DNA of 64,000 bases from the NCBI GenBank assembly GCA_023460795.1, contig JAEWPC010000021.1:11818-75817 (forward strand), in the 5' to 3' direction. Shown piece by piece: positions 53,444 to 60,740 of the stretch; position 1 is the first letter of the stretch; the number at the start of each line of letters is the position of its first letter. The notes beneath the pieces were generated by a model that saw nothing but the letters and a program-made list of their open reading frames with translations, searched no databases and was not told the origin of the DNA. The stretch comes from Bacillota bacterium. GTDB taxonomy: Bacteria > Bacillota > Bacilli > Paenibacillales > Paenibacillaceae. The position numbers and the translations under genes are program-made.

Positions 53444-53482
53444 ACGAAGAACGATTAGCCAGCGAATGCATATTTTACCTGT

Positions 53483-53531
53483 AATCAGCCCACACTAACC
53501 CGAATCTATAATCGGGAAGCGTGGGCTGATT
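53483..53531. promoter_or_regulatory. Large inverted repeat with -10 box abutting the SRAP gene start
   Basis: AATCAGCCCACACT (53483-53496) pairs with AGCGTGGGCTGATT (53518-53531) with one mismatch, and CCCGA/TCGGG forms an inner stem. TATAAT at 53507-53512 lies in the loop. The right arm ends 2 bases before the ATG, leaving no clear ribosome site. It could be a terminator for nadE, an operator, or both. Confidence 0.5.
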
Positions 53532-53533
53532 CT

Positions 53534-54199
53534 ATGTGCAATCGCTATTCATTAACGGCAGAGCTATCGGATTTGACCGATGAATTCGAAATCGAACGGG
53601 TACACATTCCCTACAGCCAGCGTTACAATATCGCGCCGACCCAGCTCGTTCCCGTAATCGAGAAGATGGGCGAGGAGCGTTGTTTGAACCAACAGCGCTG
53701 GGGACTGATGCCTTATTGGGGCAAAAGCTCGATCAATACGAGCCTGGAGTCTTTGAACGAAAGACCGTATTTAGGCTACATGCTCAAGAAAAAACGTTGC
53801 GTCGTGCCCTGCAGCGGATTTTACATCTGGAAGCAGGAAGGGAAGACAAGGCAAGCCTGGCGCGTCGTCCAACGCGCGAAGAGGACGTTCGCGATGCCCG
53901 CGATCTATGATGTATGGCTCGACTCCGAGAAGAACGAATTCCCGATGTGCACGGTCATCACGGCAGGCTTGGCGTTCGGAACCGATCACGCGATGCCGAT
54001 CGTGCTGGGTAGCAAGGCGATGGACGTATGGCTGAATCCGAACGAGACGAGCGCGGATGCCTTGATCGCGATGCTTCACTCGCAGCCCGCGGCGGATTTC
54101 GATATGTACCCGGTATCGCCGCTCGTTGCCAGCACGGCCCGGGAATCGCCTGATTTCATCGCCGAGCTTCGCTCCGATTTCCCGCTCGTAAGAGTGTAA
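53534..54199 (+). CDS. SRAP family (HMCES/YedK-like) abasic-site processing protein
   Basis: A 221-residue SOS response-associated peptidase-fold protein. Cys2 after the initiator Met (MCNRYSL) is the residue that crosslinks to abasic sites in single-stranded DNA. RYNIAPTQLVPVI, WGLMPYWGKSS, NERPYL, RCVVPCSGFYIWK (with the conserved region that includes the catalytic Glu/His neighbours) and TDHAMPIVL complete the pattern. The usual Glu of SGFYEW is Ile here (GFYIWK), an unusual change at a catalytic position. The start is fixed by Cys2. Confidence 0.92.
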   Translation: MCNRYSLTAELSDLTDEFEIERVHIPYSQRYNIAPTQLVPVIEKMGEERCLNQQRWGLMPYWGKSSINTSLESLNERPYLGYMLKKKRCVVPCSGFYIWKQEGKTRQAWRVVQRAKRTFAMPAIYDVWLDSEKNEFPMCTVITAGLAFGTDHAMPIVLGSKAMDVWLNPNETSADALIAMLHSQPAADFDMYPVSPLVASTARESPDFIAELRSDFPLVRV

Positions 54200-54204
54200 A
54201 CCAA

Positions 54205-54242
54205 ATAGCCGCCAATAGGGTGAAGGACCAATTGGCGGCTAT
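54205..54242. terminator. Terminator between the SRAP gene and its convergent neighbour
   Basis: ATAGCCGCCAAT (54205-54216) and ATTGGCGGCTAT (54231-54242) are perfect 12-bp arms around 14 bases. T-runs are weak. Confidence 0.75.
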
Positions 54243-54252
54243 AACCCCTATT

Positions 54253-54777
54253 CTAGCCGATCATTTCGAGTAAATCGTCGGGGAGCTTCATCTTCGTTTC
54301 GTCAACCTTATCGTAGGTGACGGTCAGCTTCTGATCGACGGACATACCGGACTTGCCGTCATCCTGCAACTGAGCGCTCTGATCCATGGAAATCGATCGG
54401 ACGAGCTTCGTGTCGGCGTCCAGCACGATGACCATATTGCTTACGGCAATCGATAACGCTTCGAGGTTCGTGTCTTCATCAGCGGTTTCTCGCACGCTGT
54501 CGATCAAGTACTGCGCGATCGCGTGCCTTGTTGGTTCCGTGGGGGCGGTGACCGTAATGATGATCTTGTCGTCTTCTTCGCGCGCGATCATCTTGTTGTC
54601 GTCTTCGAGCAGCAGGTTTAAATACACCTCGGGCTTGTCATAGTCCATCATCAGGGAGCCCTCGAACAATTCTCCGATTTCGGCCCCTTCGACTTCCGTC
54701 CAATCCTCGCTCAAATCGAACCCCTTCAGATAATAAGAACTCGCGTTTCGGTACAAGCTGAAATCGATCTTGGTCAA
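54253..54777 (-). CDS. Hypothetical protein, probably 5'-truncated lipoprotein-like gene
   Basis: A 174-residue acidic protein from a TTG with no ribosome site. The frame stays open for about 19 codons further (VELYIDGYVKNAL), to a stop near 54835, and contains no signal peptide or good start. The body (SSYYLKGFDLSEDW, LMMDYDKPEVYLNLLLE, MVIVLDADTKLVRSISMDQ, LTVTYDKVDETKMKLP) resembles the C-terminal beta-sheet part of DUF6612-like or LppX-like lipoproteins. The missing N-terminus and lipobox suggest a decayed gene, or one truncated by deletion. Confidence 0.5.
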   Translation of the reverse strand: MTKIDFSLYRNASSYYLKGFDLSEDWTEVEGAEIGELFEGSLMMDYDKPEVYLNLLLEDDNKMIAREEDDKIIITVTAPTEPTRHAIAQYLIDSVRETADEDTNLEALSIAVSNMVIVLDADTKLVRSISMDQSAQLQDDGKSGMSVDQKLTVTYDKVDETKMKLPDDLLEMIG

Positions 54778-54932
54778 CGCATTTTTAACGTATCCGTCAA
54801 TGTAGAGTTCGACCGGTTCATGGGAAAGAACATCCTATCATTTCCTTTCGATGATCCATGAGCGTGCATGAAACGGAAGCTGTTCAGGGAATGCTGTACG
54901 TGGTACGAAAAGGCTAAGAGGAGTGAAAAGGC

Positions 54933-55547
54933 GTGTCCGATGTAAAATTGGCTGTCATTTACTACAGTTCTACCGGTACGAACTACCAACTGTCTCAGTG
55001 GGCGGCAGAAGGCGCGAAGCAGGCCGGCGCCGAGGTCAAAATCTTCCGCGTGCCGGAGCTGGCGCCCGAAGTAGCGATCGCCTCGAACCCCGCGTGGAAA
55101 GCGCATATCGAAGCAACCAAAGACGTGCCGGTAATTAGCAACGCCGACATGGAATGGGCAGATGCCTATATTTTCTCCGTTCCTACTCGGTTTGGCAATC
55201 TTCCGGCGCAGATGAAGCAGTTCTTCGATACGCTAGGCGGATTGTGGTTCCATGGCAAATTGGCGAACAAAGTCGTCAGCGCCATGTCGAGCACGAGCAA
55301 CACGCACGGCGGCCATGAGGCGACGATCTTGTCTCTGTACACGACGATGTATCACTGGGGCGCGATCGTCGTGGCTCCGGGGTATACCGATCCGGTTACG
55401 TTCGCGGCAGGCGGCAACCCTTACGGCACGAGCGTAACCGTCGATCAGAACGGCAAAATGGTCGAGGACGTCCAAGCGGCGGTCATCCACCAAGGGAAAC
55501 GGACGGTAACGGTCGCGGGCTGGGTGAAGAAAGGCTTGCAAGGGTAA
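54933..55547 (+). CDS. wrbA: NAD(P)H:quinone oxidoreductase, WrbA type
   Basis: A 204-residue flavodoxin-fold enzyme reducing quinones by two electrons. The FMN phosphate loop is IYYSSTGTNYQLSQW; PTRFGNLPAQMKQFFD and the long STSNTHGGHEATILSLYTTMYHWG loop are typical of WrbA. The start is GTG after GAGGAG. It is followed by a terminator and is monocistronic. Confidence 0.93.
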   Translation: MSDVKLAVIYYSSTGTNYQLSQWAAEGAKQAGAEVKIFRVPELAPEVAIASNPAWKAHIEATKDVPVISNADMEWADAYIFSVPTRFGNLPAQMKQFFDTLGGLWFHGKLANKVVSAMSSTSNTHGGHEATILSLYTTMYHWGAIVVAPGYTDPVTFAAGGNPYGTSVTVDQNGKMVEDVQAAVIHQGKRTVTVAGWVKKGLQG

Positions 55548-55570
55548 CGTCGGACAATCGCTTATCAAAG

Positions 55571-55594
55571 CCGTGGAGCTTTCCACGGTTTTTT
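55571..55594 (+). terminator. Terminator after wrbA
   Basis: CCGTGGA, loop GCTT, TCCACGG, then TTTTTTG: a textbook intrinsic terminator. Confidence 0.9.
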
Positions 55595-55660
55595 GTTCAT
55601 GGCATAAACGTTCGCGAGCAGGTATAATTGGGCTAACATCATCGGTATGGAGGGACATCG

Positions 55661-56251
55661 TTGGCTCAGTTATATTATAAATACGGGACGATGAACAGCG
55701 GTAAATCTTTCGAAATCATCAAAGTCGCCCACAACTACGAGGAACAAGGCAAACCAGTCATTATATTTACTCCGGCGATCGATACGAGAGGCGGCGTCGA
55801 CCAAGTAGGCTCGAGAGTCGGCATGACGCGTCCGGCGATTCCGGTCGACTCGCGGACGAATTTATTCGAGAGCGTTAAGAGTTACAAGCCGACTTCCGGC
55901 AACGATAGAATCTATTGCGTGCTCGTAGACGAGGCGCAATTCCTGAACAAACGGCAAGTGTTCGAGCTGACGCAGATCGTGGACGAGCTCGGTATACCGG
56001 TCATGGCGTTCGGGCTCAAGAACGATTTCCAGAATCAACTGTTCGAGGGCAGCTACAACCTGCTCATCCAAGCCGACAAGATCGAGGAGATCAAGACGAT
56101 CTGTTGGTATTGCGACCGCAAGGCGACGATGGTTATTCGGTTCCGCGACGGCGTTCCCGTCAACGAAGGCGAGCAAATCCAGATCGGCGGCAACGAGGAT
56201 TACAAGCCGGTATGCCGCAGGTGCTGGAACAACGCGTTTAAGCAGGCTTAA
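55661..56251 (+). CDS. tdk: Thymidine kinase
   Basis: A 196-residue type II thymidine kinase phosphorylating thymidine in the salvage pathway. The P-loop is YYKYGTMNSGKSFE near residue 8, Walker B is VLVDEAQFLNKRQV, and the lid/zinc region is CWYCDRKATMVIR with VCRRCW near the end. The start is TTG, fixed by GGAGGG 7 bases upstream. A terminator follows. Confidence 0.95.
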   Translation: MAQLYYKYGTMNSGKSFEIIKVAHNYEEQGKPVIIFTPAIDTRGGVDQVGSRVGMTRPAIPVDSRTNLFESVKSYKPTSGNDRIYCVLVDEAQFLNKRQVFELTQIVDELGIPVMAFGLKNDFQNQLFEGSYNLLIQADKIEEIKTICWYCDRKATMVIRFRDGVPVNEGEQIQIGGNEDYKPVCRRCWNNAFKQA

Positions 56252-56269
56252 GAACGACCGGCCTAAGAG

Positions 56270-56302
56270 TAGTACCGCGAATGAGTGGTACTATTTTTTT
56301 TT
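56270..56302 (+). terminator. Terminator after tdk
   Basis: TAGTACC (56270-56276) and GGTACTA (56287-56293) with a 10-nt loop, followed by nine T. Confidence 0.9.
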
Positions 56303-56367
56303 GTCTTTTATTAACGATGCAGGTATGGAAAAGATAGTAACAACGGATAGAAAGGAAGTGGGCGGCG

Positions 56368-57096
56368 TTGGGATTCGAAGCGTTTACCTGGGTGCATGGA
56401 ATGGGCGTAGCGATGGCTGCCGTGTTTACGATCGCGATAATCGGTTATCGGCGCCGGCTGCGAAACGCCAAATCGGACGCTGTCGCCAGAACGTTCCTGG
56501 CTATCGCTCTGATCGGCAGCGAGGCCGCGTTGTACGGCTGGTATACGTTCTCGCGTAACTGGGGCATCTATTCGCTTCCTTTTCAATTGTGCAGCTTGAT
56601 GGTGTGGATGTCCGCGGCGTTGTTGCTTACCAGGAGCAAGCGACTGTACGACATCACCTTTTTCCTCGGCATATTGGGCGCCTTGCAGGCGCTTCTGACG
56701 CCCGACTTACAGGTTGCCTCGTATCGCGAATTTCGTTATTTTCACTTTTTCCTCGCGCACGGGGCGATAATCGCGGCGAGCGTCTACATGACGGTCGTTA
56801 CGGGATGGCGTCCGACCGTCAAGTCCGTGTTCAAGGCGATCGGATGGTTGCACGTATTGGCGGTGCCCGCGGCGATCACGAACGCGATAGCGGGAACGAA
56901 CTTTATGTTCTTGGCTCGCAAGCCGAGTTCGGGTTCATTGCTTGATCTGCTAGCTCCGTGGCCTTGGTATTTGTTTCAATTGGAGGTCGTCGCATTGCTC
57001 ATGTGCTTCGCGCTGCTTGGGCTAGTCCGGGCGATCGACGAGATCGTATCGCGGATCAATCGGAATTCTCCGCTTCATAGAGACCGCATTAAATAG
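56368..57096 (+). CDS. TIGR02206/YwaF family integral membrane protein
   Basis: A 242-residue protein with about seven hydrophobic segments. Family marks are LPFQLCSLMVWMSAALLL, FFLGILGALQALLTPDL, FHFFLAHGAIIAASVYM, AGTNFMFLARKPSSGSLLD and PWPWYLFQLEVVALL. The start is TTG after AAAGGAAG. Function is unknown; related proteins are annotated only as conserved membrane proteins. It appears monocistronic. Confidence 0.88.
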   Translation: MGFEAFTWVHGMGVAMAAVFTIAIIGYRRRLRNAKSDAVARTFLAIALIGSEAALYGWYTFSRNWGIYSLPFQLCSLMVWMSAALLLTRSKRLYDITFFLGILGALQALLTPDLQVASYREFRYFHFFLAHGAIIAASVYMTVVTGWRPTVKSVFKAIGWLHVLAVPAAITNAIAGTNFMFLARKPSSGSLLDLLAPWPWYLFQLEVVALLMCFALLGLVRAIDEIVSRINRNSPLHRDRIK

Positions 57097-57146
57097 TACA
57101 ATAGCAGGGATTAAGATTAATAACGTCGAGCTGGAGTGATGATCCC

Positions 57147-57815
57147 GTGCTATTGCAACAAGGACAAAAGCTATTGTTTATCGGAGATTCCATTACGGAC
57201 TGCGACCGCGCGAAGCCTGCGGGCGAAGGATTGTTCGGCGCGCTGGGCAGAGGTTACGTCTCGATTGTCGACGCGCTGCTTCAGGCCGTGTATCCCGAGT
57301 TAGGCGTCCGCGTCGTGAATACGGGAATTGGCGGTAATACCGTCGTGAACTTGGAAGCGAGATGGCAGGAGGACGTTCTCGACCGCAAGCCGGATTGGCT
57401 TTCCATTATGATCGGAACGAACGACGTCTGGCGGCAGTACGACACGCCGTTCGTGAAGGAGTGGCACGTGTACAAGCCGGAATACGAAGCGACGCTTCGC
57501 AGGCTTGTTTCTGCAACGAAGCCGTTGCTTAGCGGCGGACTCGTACTGATGACGCCGTTCTACATCGAAAGTAACGAGAACGACGCGATGCGCCGCACGA
57601 TGGACGAATACGGCGCGATCGTCCGCCGAGTCGCCGATGACAGCGGGGCGTTGTTCGTGGATACGCAAGCCGCGTTCAACGAGGTGCTGAGGGAGCTGTA
57701 TGCGGCGACGTTAGCTTGGGATCGCGTACATCCGACGCAAGCGGGACATATGGTGCTCGCACGTGCGTTTTTAAACAAAATCGGCTTCCAGTGGAACCGG
57801 ACAAGCAACTATTGA
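57147..57815 (+). CDS. SGNH/GDSL hydrolase
   Basis: A 222-residue esterase-fold hydrolase. Block I is LLFIGDSITDCDRA (Ser nucleophile near residue 12), block II Gly is in NTGIGGNTVVNLEARW, block III Asn in IGTNDVWRQYD, and block V is DRVHPTQAGHMVLA (Asp and His). No signal peptide is present. Such enzymes often remove acetyl groups from sugars such as xylan fragments, which would suit the window, but the substrate is not shown. The start is GTG after GGAG. Confidence 0.9.
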   Translation: MLLQQGQKLLFIGDSITDCDRAKPAGEGLFGALGRGYVSIVDALLQAVYPELGVRVVNTGIGGNTVVNLEARWQEDVLDRKPDWLSIMIGTNDVWRQYDTPFVKEWHVYKPEYEATLRRLVSATKPLLSGGLVLMTPFYIESNENDAMRRTMDEYGAIVRRVADDSGALFVDTQAAFNEVLRELYAATLAWDRVHPTQAGHMVLARAFLNKIGFQWNRTSNY

Positions 57816-57870
57816 CTATTCGTAGCGTAATAACCTCGAATTCCATTTCTTGCATGAGCGGGTGGTTGGG

Positions 57871-59007
57871 ATGAGGTGGAAAGGGTTTACGGCGGGGGTA
57901 CTGGTCGGCGTTGGCTTGGCGTTCGCGACGGCCGCGTTCGCTTCGAGTTCGATTCGGGCGACTTTGCTTCCATCGGTTTTGCATTTTCACATGGACGGCC
58001 GTACGTCGACCGTAGACGGCGCGAAAGGGAAGAACATCATCGGTTATAACGGCCAAACGTATATCTCGGTCGGAGCGCTCGCGCAAGCCATCGGGGCGAC
58101 GACGGATGAACAAGCGACGGGGTCTTCCGAATCCGGCAAGCGGCAAGTCGATATGTACTTCAGCGGGCAGGCGAGCTTCGGGGTCTCGGATCCGAACGGC
58201 GTCGTCCGTCTGGCTGTTTCGAATGCGAATTTGGTTCCGGTCACATCGGACCTAGGCGACGTGCGATACAGCTTCGTATCCGGGCTTGTGAAGCTCGGCC
58301 AAGACATGTCCGTGTCGCGCAAGCGGGTCCGCCTCGCGATTCGGACGTCTACCCATACGTTCGAGTCGGAGGAATTCGTCATTGGCAATCCGCTGAACAA
58401 GCCGCTCAAGAAGGGCGATATACGGCCGTTCACGGCGTATTTCGCCGGCGATCCGCAACTGCCTAAATCAGAGCTGAAGCTTGATGGCGCTGAGCTTTCG
58501 GTGTCGACCGAGGATATCGGGATCTGGACCGAACGTCAAGACGGCATTCAACCAGGGTCCGGCATGGGGATCGGAGTACCGTTCCATATCGTCGGGGGGC
58601 AGGAAGCGTCGGCAAGAAAGGACGAAGGGAATCGCTACAGAGCAGGCGAGCCGGTTAGCGGCATCGTGCTCCGCGTGCAACCGCCGCTCTACGATATGCC
58701 TGTAACCTTGCGGTCTCCCTTGTCATTCACGGTGGAGATCACGAACAAGACTACGGGCGCAATCGTTCGCCTCGACAAGTTGCCGACGCTTAACCCCGGG
58801 GAATACGACTCTTACCTTAAGGTCGAGGAGCTGCACTACGTCTGGGATCAGAAAGACTCGAACGGCAAACCCGTGGCGCCCGGTTCTTACCGTATCGCGT
58901 TAAAGGGCCCGTCCAAGCTCGAATATTCCGATAACGGCACCTCGGAAACGCTGACCCAGGACGGCTATATCCGAATGATTCCGTTCGACGTAAAGATCGA
59001 TAGATAA
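57871..59007 (+). CDS. Secreted protein with copper amine oxidase-like N-terminal and BsuPI-like C-terminal domain
   Basis: A 378-residue exported protein. A signal peptide ends near AFASSS, residues about 45-80 resemble the copper amine oxidase-like stalk domain (GKNIIGYNGQTYISVGALAQ), and the last 110 resemble the BsuPI intracellular proteinase inhibitor fold (LSFTVEITNKTTG, LNPGEYDSYLKV, VWDQKDSNGKPVAPGSYRI). The middle shows no known domain. I start at ATG 57871, giving a standard signal peptide. Role unknown, probably at the cell surface. Confidence 0.72.
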   Translation: MRWKGFTAGVLVGVGLAFATAAFASSSIRATLLPSVLHFHMDGRTSTVDGAKGKNIIGYNGQTYISVGALAQAIGATTDEQATGSSESGKRQVDMYFSGQASFGVSDPNGVVRLAVSNANLVPVTSDLGDVRYSFVSGLVKLGQDMSVSRKRVRLAIRTSTHTFESEEFVIGNPLNKPLKKGDIRPFTAYFAGDPQLPKSELKLDGAELSVSTEDIGIWTERQDGIQPGSGMGIGVPFHIVGGQEASARKDEGNRYRAGEPVSGIVLRVQPPLYDMPVTLRSPLSFTVEITNKTTGAIVRLDKLPTLNPGEYDSYLKVEELHYVWDQKDSNGKPVAPGSYRIALKGPSKLEYSDNGTSETLTQDGYIRMIPFDVKIDR

Positions 59008-59079
59008 ATCGCCTGTCCGCTCGAATTTATATCCCCTTCGCTCAGGAGAACCGGGCGGAGGGGAATTTGCGTTAGGGTG

Positions 59080-59214
59080 GGCACGCAATAGCGCGATAAA
59101 ATTTTGTTACAGAGGAGAAAGTGGCTCGGCGGCACGCAATAGCGCGATAATATCGTGTTACACAGAAGAAAGTGGCTCGACGGCACGCAATAGCGCGATA
59201 ATATCGTGTTACTG
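59080..59214 (+). repeat. Three-copy 51-bp tandem array
   Basis: Units begin GGCACGCAATAGCG at 59080, 59131 and 59182, 51 bp apart, the last one partial. Each holds the palindrome CGATAATATCG between GCAATAGCG and GTTAC. The flanks and their spacing match the 32307 units, while the inner 12 bases are a different inverted repeat. Confidence 0.88.
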
Positions 59215-59227
59215 AAGCAAATTCACC

Positions 59228-59536
59228 TTACGCGTCGTTCGGTTTAAACCGCTCCAGCTGGCCGATCAAGCCTTCGCGGCGAAGAATCTCCGCTTGCTTC
59301 GGACCGATGAGGTCGAAGTGCGGGTATGGCGGCCGGTTATGGATGTAACGCGGGTTTAAGCCGTTCGCTGCGCACCACGAAGTCAGCTTGGCCAGGTCGG
59401 CGCAGCCGACCTTAGTCACGGTGCGTATGCCGGGGAAACGGGGGTCGAGCCAGTAATGCGTCATATAGGCGATGTCGCCGCGGCTCACCGCCGCTTTCCA
59501 CGCTTCAAGCTCCGCGCGGGTAATACCGAAAGCCAT
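59228..59536 (-). CDS. Conserved small protein of unknown function (YneQ-like)
   Basis: A 102-residue soluble protein: MAFGITRAELEAWKAAV, then THYWLDPRFPGIRTVTKVGC, LAKLTSWCAANGL and YPHFDLIGPKQAEIL. I recall the pattern from short Bacillus proteins such as YneQ, but cannot confirm this. Two Cys and several Trp/His residues are placed as in a small enzyme or binding domain. GAAGGATGAAGC lies before the ATG. It is convergent with the surface protein gene. Confidence 0.75.
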   Translation of the reverse strand: MAFGITRAELEAWKAAVSRGDIAYMTHYWLDPRFPGIRTVTKVGCADLAKLTSWCAANGLNPRYIHNRPPYPHFDLIGPKQAEILRREGLIGQLERFKPNDA

Positions 59537-59630
59537 GAAGCTTCATCCTTCGCCAAATATAGTAGGTTGAAATATTATAGCATGGGGCGGATAATAGATT
59601 TACCCAATCTTGCAACGGAAAGTAGACACC

Positions 59631-60560
59631 ATGGACATCTTTTTGCACATTTTATGGAACAATGTCATACCGCTTTCCATCGTTATCGGCGTCGGCTTCG
59701 TGATGCAACGGATCTTCGAGCTCGACATTCGCACGCTTTCGAAGCTCAATTTCTACTTGTTCTCGCCGGCGATCATGTTTCAGTTGCTGTACGAGACGGA
59801 TATTCAGTTGCAGCTGCTCGGACAAGTGCTTGCGTTCTTCGTCGCGTTCATGCTGGCGCAGTACGCAATCGTAGAAGCAGTCGTCCGGCTGAGGAAGCAC
59901 GACAGCGGCAGGCGCAGCGCGATGCGGAACAGCGTGCTCTTCTACAACAGCGCCAACTACGGCATCCCGATCAATCAACTCGCGTTCTCGGGCAATCCGT
60001 ATACGCTGTCGGTACAGGTCATCATTATGATGATGCAGTCGCTCGTGCCGAATACGTACGGCATATACAGCGTCAACGCCCATAAGGCGGATTGGCGCCG
60101 CATCCGCAACGTCATCCTGTCGATGCCGGTTATCTACGTGATTCCGCTCGCGTTCCTGATGAGAGGCTTCGAGGTACCGCTGCCCCATTCGATCGATATA
60201 TCCGTCGGTTATTTGGCGAATGCATTCATCGGTACGGCTCTATTCACGTTAGGAGTCCAACTGGGAAGCATGCGGGGTTCGCTTAGTCGCAAGCTGGCCG
60301 TCGATGTCGGCTTATCCGTGGCGCTTCGGTTGGTCGCCGGCCCGCTGCTCGCATGGGGAGTCGTGCAATTGATGGATCTGCACGGACTTCTGGCGTCGGC
60401 GCTGATCGTCTCGTCCGCGGTGCCGACTTCTCTGAGCAGCGTTTTGCTGGCCGTAGAGTTCGACAACGAGAAGGAGTTCGCGTCGCAGACCGTGCTCGTG
60501 AGCACGATTCTGAGCATCGCGACGGTGACGGGAGTCATCTATTTGCTGAACATATCGTAA
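59631..60560 (+). CDS. AEC family transporter (auxin efflux/malate permease type)
   Basis: A 309-residue membrane protein with about ten hydrophobic segments in two halves, the Mem_trans fold. Features are WNNVIPLSIVIGVGFVMQRI, NSANYGIPINQLAF in the first half and SSAVPTSLSSVLLAVEF in the second. Family members move malate, malonate or other organic acids. I use ATG 59631 after GGAAAG; a TTG at 59610 is less likely. Substrate unknown. A terminator follows. Confidence 0.9.
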   Translation: MDIFLHILWNNVIPLSIVIGVGFVMQRIFELDIRTLSKLNFYLFSPAIMFQLLYETDIQLQLLGQVLAFFVAFMLAQYAIVEAVVRLRKHDSGRRSAMRNSVLFYNSANYGIPINQLAFSGNPYTLSVQVIIMMMQSLVPNTYGIYSVNAHKADWRRIRNVILSMPVIYVIPLAFLMRGFEVPLPHSIDISVGYLANAFIGTALFTLGVQLGSMRGSLSRKLAVDVGLSVALRLVAGPLLAWGVVQLMDLHGLLASALIVSSAVPTSLSSVLLAVEFDNEKEFASQTVLVSTILSIATVTGVIYLLNIS

Positions 60561-60568
60561 GTGCGAAT

Positions 60569-60618
60569 CAAACAGGTTGATCGTGGATAACTCTCTCCGC
60601 GGACGACCTGTTTTTTAT
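60569..60618 (+). terminator. Terminator after the AEC transporter gene
   Basis: AACAGGT and ACCTGTT form the outer stem, with partial pairing inside, followed by TTTTTATTTT. Confidence 0.75.
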
Positions 60619-60622
60619 TTTG

Positions 60623-60684
60623 TTGACTCACAGTCAAATGCGTAGCGATTTTGTATACTGGTAGTGAAGTTGACTGACGGTTAA
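60623..60684. promoter_or_regulatory. Twin operator-like palindromes upstream of the last operon
   Basis: TTGACTCACAGTCAA (60623-60637) is a perfect 6-bp-arm palindrome. TTGACTGACGGTTAA (60670-60684) is a near copy with centres 47 bp apart. Promoter-like hexamers TATACT (60654-60659) lie between them and TACAAT (60691-60696) lies after the second. This suggests a dimeric repressor or activator. Confidence 0.55.
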
Positions 60685-60740
60685 CGATGTTACAATGTTG
60701 TCGTATAGCAAACAGTTCCCGAGTTGAAGGAGAGTGCGCG

